A stretch of DNA of 64,000 nucleotides from Novosphingobium percolationis (GTDB taxonomy: Bacteria > Pseudomonadota > Alphaproteobacteria > Sphingomonadales > Sphingomonadaceae), in assembly GCF_020179425.1 (NCBI RefSeq), contig NZ_JAILYM010000001.1, positions 930,001 through 994,000 on the forward strand, given 5' to 3'. Made by a program: the position numbers and the translations under genes. Under the pieces are notes generated by a model. It was given only the letters and a program-made list of their open reading frames with translations, was not told the DNA's origin and ran no database searches. Shown here one piece after another: positions 60,445-64,000 of this stretch (positions are counted from its first letter, which is position 1; each line of letters starts with the position of its first letter).

Positions 60445-61413
60445 TCAGCGTGGCCGCAGGACGATCATGTCGCGTTCGCGCACGACCTCGAGATTATCGA
60501 GAGCGGCAAGCGTCTGCGCGAAGCTGCCGGGATCGTCGGTACGCAAGCCACCGATCAAACGGCGACCGCCGATATCCGCGCTGGCAAGCCGAATCTGGAT
60601 CCGGTTGGTCTGGTTGAGGCGTTCAACCGCTTGCGCCACTGTCACCCCGTCGAGCCCGAGCAACGCGGGATGGCTCGCGACTGACGCGGTGGTTGGCGTC
60701 GGCTTGGGTTCGGGCGTGCCAGGCAGCGCAATGGATTGTCCGGCCCCCAGGGCCCGGCTCATCCCGCCAGCAACCGCCGCGCTCGCATGGCCCGATACCA
60801 GCAAGATTCTGTTCGCGCCGGGCAGGGCAACCACTTCGACAACCGCCTCGCGCGTTGTCGCCGATAGACCAGCGGTGTGAATTTCGAGCGCGCGCGCATT
60901 GTTCGGAACCACACGGATCCGCGCTGTTCCCTGCTCGACGTCGATCCGACTTGTCCTACCATCAAACTGCGCGCGGGCAAGTGCTGCGCCGTTGAGCGTC
61001 AGCGAACTTCCATCGGGCAACGACCATGTGCGGGTTTCGCCTGGAGCGCTACGATAGGTCTGCGCTTCAACCACGCTTCCGAAACCGATCGCGGGAACGG
61101 TCCCGACAAACCGCACGGTCATCAGGCCAACGCCGATCAGGACTGCCAGCGACATCGCAGCAATATGCGTGCTCCGGCGCAGGTGCAGCGGCGCGCGGGC
61201 CAGCGTCCGCTCGCGCCCGATGGTCGTATCGGCAAGCATCAGGCTGTCGCACCAGGCGCGGTCCGCCTCCGCATAAGCCAGGCGGTGGCGCAGGTCGCGG
61301 GCCAGCCAGGCTTCAAATTCTGCCGGGTGCTCGCCTGCCCACTCGGCCTCGTTACGCACGAGCCAGTCGGCAGCTTCCTTGCGGATGTTCTCGGGAATTT
61401 GCTTGCGAGCCAC
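60445..61413 (-). CDS. fecR: FecR-family anti-sigma / sigma regulator
   Basis: A 322-residue inner-membrane signal transducer. The cytoplasmic DUF4880 domain (IRKEAADWLVRNEAEWAGEH, residues 10-29) contacts sigma; one transmembrane helix near 86-103; the periplasmic FecR domain (TRTWSLPDGSSLTLNGAALA) and a C-terminal STN-like region (LDGVTVAQAVERLNQTNRIQ) meet the receptor signalling domain. It begins 5 bases after the sigma stop. Typical FecR length. Confidence 0.92.
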   Translation of the reverse strand: MARKQIPENIRKEAADWLVRNEAEWAGEHPAEFEAWLARDLRHRLAYAEADRAWCDSLMLADTTIGRERTLARAPLHLRRSTHIAAMSLAVLIGVGLMTVRFVGTVPAIGFGSVVEAQTYRSAPGETRTWSLPDGSSLTLNGAALARAQFDGRTSRIDVEQGTARIRVVPNNARALEIHTAGLSATTREAVVEVVALPGANRILLVSGHASAAVAGGMSRALGAGQSIALPGTPEPKPTPTTASVASHPALLGLDGVTVAQAVERLNQTNRIQIRLASADIGGRRLIGGLRTDDPGSFAQTLAALDNLEVVRERDMIVLRPR

Positions 61414-61418
61414 GCGGA

Positions 61419-61997
61419 TCAGCCGTTGTCGAGGTGACGAGCGAGTTGCTGGATGGCCCGGCTCATCTGTTTTTCCACGGCGCGCACACTCAACCCCGTC
61501 TGTTCCGCGATCTCGGCATAACTATAGCCATCGAGCCGGCGGGCAAGAAACACATTCCGCGTCAGCGGCTTGAGCCGACCCAACGCGCGTTCCAGACGGG
61601 CCAGCCGGTCGCGTGCCTCAAGATGCGAAACAGGATCGGGCCCGGGCAAGGTGACATCGTCCAGCGACACATGGGCTGAAGTGCTCCGGCGCGTCGCCGC
61701 ACGATGGTCGTCACGCAGCGCATTGCGGGCTGCTTCGGCAAGATAGCCGGCGGGTGCCTCGATCTGCGCGATGGTTTCCCGGCGCCCGGCCAGACGCACG
61801 AAAACCTGCTGGACGATATCTTCGGCCTGATCGATCCCGGCGCGGCGGGCAAGCCGCCGCAGGAGCGAGGGCCGTTCGGCGCGATACATCACGTCGAGAC
61901 GTCTCGCGGCCAGCCCGTCAAGCGGTTCAGGCAGCATTCCGCACACGCAAGGCTGCGCATCATGGTCGCATGAATTGCCTGCCGCGAGCCGCTTCAT
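61419..61997 (-). CDS. fecI: ECF sigma factor, FecI type
   Basis: A 192-residue sigma factor if started at ATG 61997; ATG 61937 (172 residues) is equally possible. Region 2 is seen in RRLARRAGIDQAEDIVQQVF, and region 4 in LTRNVFLARRLDGYSYAEIA. It would transcribe the receptor and isopeptidase genes when the receptor senses its ligand. It is the first gene of the FecI-FecR-receptor-isopeptidase set, in the order known from astexin- and caulonodin-type loci. Confidence 0.88.
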   Translation of the reverse strand: MKRLAAGNSCDHDAQPCVCGMLPEPLDGLAARRLDVMYRAERPSLLRRLARRAGIDQAEDIVQQVFVRLAGRRETIAQIEAPAGYLAEAARNALRDDHRAATRRSTSAHVSLDDVTLPGPDPVSHLEARDRLARLERALGRLKPLTRNVFLARRLDGYSYAEIAEQTGLSVRAVEKQMSRAIQQLARHLDNG

Positions 61998-62243
61998 CGA
62001 ATGCCAGAGCCCCCACGATCGAGGCGCTCCGGCGAAAGGCCGGACTCTGAGAACGCATTCGAAAAAATGCGCGCCACTGCCTTTAGCCCCGAAAGGCCTG
62101 GACATAAGCAACGGCAATCCGGCCGCGCATGGCGGCAAAGGTGAAACTCTTTTCCGAACGAGGTTCTCAGGCCTCGGCGCAACGCGCTGACGCACTACGC
62201 CATTGAAATCTATGACACGATGGTTGCACCCGCAACCGTTTTG

Positions 62244-64000
62244 TCATCGCGACAGCGCTAAAAGGGTTGCGGGCGCGTCTTCCAGCGGCACGAACAGGCG
62301 GGTCTGGAAGCGGATGATCTCGGTGAAGCACCCTTTCGCCTTGTACCAGTCCAGCCGGGCGGCAGACCAGCCCGTGAGCTCCAGTCGCTGGCTTCCATTG
62401 ACGAGGCTGCGCCTGAGCATCAGCGGGTCAGCGCTGGCGAACTCCATGGCGCGACCGCTCGCGAGCACGGCCTCGACAAGCACATCTGGAGCAAGCGGCG
62501 CAATCACCCCGAGACCCAGAGCCCGGCACAACGCCGGAACATGCGCCGCCGGGACTTCCCGTCCGAGGAGCGAGCGGCCATCGCGGGCGGACAACCGCGC
62601 GACCCGCACATGATCGGATGGCAACTTGTCCCAGACCGGCAGCAACAGCCCGGTCGCCAGATGAAGGCGTTCGTGCCGGAGCGTTCCCGAGGCTTCGGTG
62701 ACTTCGTGTTGCCAGGCCCCCCGAAACGCGCCCACATCGACTGGCTCCCAGCTGCTGTCGGCAAGGTCGTCGGCGTTGAGGTACGTGCGCTTCAGGGGCC
62801 GGACCAGCTCGTAGCGCCGGATCCGCGCGCCCTCATCGCTGAGCAGACTGCGCGCTGGAACGACCAGCGCAACGCGGCCGGACCGGGTGTTGTGAACCGG
62901 CCAGTGCTGGGGATCCGCGAGCGCATGCAACGCTTCCAGCCGTTCGAGCGGCATGGGCCTGAGGGCACGGGCAATCGAGAGTTCCAGCAGATGCGTGGTT
63001 GCACCCGAAGTCGCATCGGTCCGCAGCAGCGTATCGGACAGCACCTCAAAGTGCTCGACCGCGATCGTCTCGACACCAAGATCGAGCGTGCCAGCCGCGC
63101 GCGCCGCGTCGACCCGCGCCTCGACCAGCCCCAGGAACTCATCGAAGATGCCGTTCTGGAGGGCGATCGGCAGTGCCAGGATGCGGTTGAGCCAGCGCTG
63201 GATCGGCGGCAGATCGTCGCTGAGCGATCCATCCTCGTTTTCGATTCTGAGGCCGGTCAGGGCCTGGAAGCGATCGAGCGACACTGCGCCCAGCTTGCCC
63301 TGATAAAGCAACCCGAACCAGCGCTGCAGGGCTTCGCGCGCGTAGCTGCTCTCGAGATTGTCAGCCGGGTCAAACAGGTTCTGCCCGCCGGTCTGGCGCT
63401 GACCGCGCGTCAGCGCGCCGAGGCTGTCGAGGCGGCGTGCGATTGTCGAGATGAAGCGCCGCTCCCCGCGCACGTCGGTCGTGACCGGACGGAACAGCGG
63501 CGCCGATGCCTGGTTGGTCCGGTTGGTGCGTCCCAACCCCTGGATCGCGGCATCGGCCCGCCAGCTGGGTTCGAGCAGGAAGTGGACCCGCCGCGCCTGG
63601 TTCCTGGCCGCAAGATCGGCATGGTAGCTGCGGCCAGTGCCGCCAGCGTCGGAAAACACGAGGATCTGCTTCTCCCCATCCATGAAGGATTTTGTCTCGG
63701 CGAGGTTCGCGCGCGGGCTGCGCGACTGGAGCTTCTGCCGCCCGTCGGCCGCGACGATCAGCCTCCGGCTACGCCCGGTAACTTCGGCAACGTGATCGAC
63801 GCCAAACCGCTCGATGATTGCATCGAGCGCAGGCGCGATGGGCGGCAGCGCACAGAGCTGCTCGATCATGCGATCGCGCGCGGCGACCGCGGCGCGGCAC
63901 AGTACGGGATGGCCCTCTGCGTCGCTCATCGGCTCGGAGCGTGGATTGCCGTTCTCGTCGGTGAAGACCGACATCAGTCGTACCGGGAAGCTTTTCGCGA
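62244..64000 (-). CDS. strawberry-notch-like helicase, 3' part (runs off the window)
   Basis: The frame stays open from the stop at 62244 to the window edge, so at least 584 C-terminal residues are seen. Helicase motifs V-VI appear in LVFSDAGGTGRSYHADLAAR and IQGLGRTNRTNQASAPLF, typical of the SNO/SBNO-like helicases of plasmids and phages, followed by a long SNO C-terminal domain (QTGGQNLFDPADNLESSYAR). These proteins often combine with methylase domains in the missing N-terminal part. It marks return to plasmid backbone. An internal ATG at 63974 is probably not the true start. Confidence 0.88.
   Translation of the reverse strand, partial: AKSFPVRLMSVFTDENGNPRSEPMSDAEGHPVLCRAAVAARDRMIEQLCALPPIAPALDAIIERFGVDHVAEVTGRSRRLIVAADGRQKLQSRSPRANLAETKSFMDGEKQILVFSDAGGTGRSYHADLAARNQARRVHFLLEPSWRADAAIQGLGRTNRTNQASAPLFRPVTTDVRGERRFISTIARRLDSLGALTRGQRQTGGQNLFDPADNLESSYAREALQRWFGLLYQGKLGAVSLDRFQALTGLRIENEDGSLSDDLPPIQRWLNRILALPIALQNGIFDEFLGLVEARVDAARAAGTLDLGVETIAVEHFEVLSDTLLRTDATSGATTHLLELSIARALRPMPLERLEALHALADPQHWPVHNTRSGRVALVVPARSLLSDEGARIRRYELVRPLKRTYLNADDLADSSWEPVDVGAFRGAWQHEVTEASGTLRHERLHLATGLLLPVWDKLPSDHVRVARLSARDGRSLLGREVPAAHVPALCRALGLGVIAPLAPDVLVEAVLASGRAMEFASADPLMLRRSLVNGSQRLELTGWSAARLDWYKAKGCFTEIIRFQTRLFVPLEDAPATLLALSR

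Noticed and set aside
1..64000. CRISPR arrays, tRNA and rRNA genes, insertion sequences with DDE transposases
   Set aside because: None was recognised; no regularly spaced repeats, no tRNA-like cloverleaf and no transposase of the DDE type were seen.

Overview
GC-rich DNA with many short-spaced or overlapping genes. Gene content points to an alphaproteobacterium of the sphingomonad group (Novosphingobium/Sphingobium/Sphingomonas type): TonB receptors in quantity, a MucR regulator, a GTTC-N7-GTTC LexA box, a FecI/FecR/TonB/isopeptidase lasso-peptide locus and several small uncharacterised proteins that travel with sphingomonad plasmids. Genes for a MobF relaxase, a TraD-type coupling protein, a ribbon-helix-helix relaxosome protein, ParB, SSB and antirestriction proteins indicate a conjugative or mobilisable plasmid (or integrative element). 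This is judged from family recognition only.

Layout. 1-13.6 kb is mobile-element backbone: a partial SOS-associated peptidase (SRAP) divergent from two small genes across a LexA box; relaxase, coupling protein and RHH protein with a candidate oriT upstream; MucR; SSB; small plasmid proteins; and a RES/Xre-MbcA-ParS toxin-antitoxin pair. 13.9-23.0 kb looks like an inserted element: three consecutive tyrosine recombinases plus a small helical protein, an arsenic operon (arsR, LMW-PTP-type arsenate reductase, aquaporin, glutaredoxin-type arsC, arsH) and an intact ardC. It separates the 5' and 3' parts of what seems to have been one ardC gene. A large ParB-like protein follows (23.8-25.8 kb).

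From 25.9 to 62.2 kb lies an accessory block. It holds a YcaQ-like protein; a metal-response patch (CadR/PbrR-type MerR regulator, CDF transporter, frameshifted TonB receptor, YnfA, bacterioferritin); a TonB receptor, a 1531-residue Pls/PosA-like synthetase and a phosphopantetheinyl transferase; a two-component system; a probably Fur-regulated operon of porin, outer-membrane protein, FMN-binding protein, ApbE and a membrane protein; an MNT-HEPN protein and a possible nuclease; then a quorum-sensing cassette (LuxR, LuxI, phytanoyl-CoA dioxygenase-like enzyme, GntR regulator) that runs directly into a lasso-peptide operon. The lasso precursor is a 43-codon gene at 52421-52552, followed by the fused B protease and the C cyclase. 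Convergent to it are ECF sigma, FecR, TonB receptor and lasso isopeptidase. The window ends inside a strawberry-notch-like helicase gene, which is again backbone.

How it works together (inference): the AHL circuit is placed to set density-dependent expression of lasso peptide synthesis, while the FecI/FecR/TonB/isopeptidase arm senses, imports and opens the same peptide. The Pls-like enzyme with its own carrier-protein activator and receptor is a second candidate small-molecule pathway.
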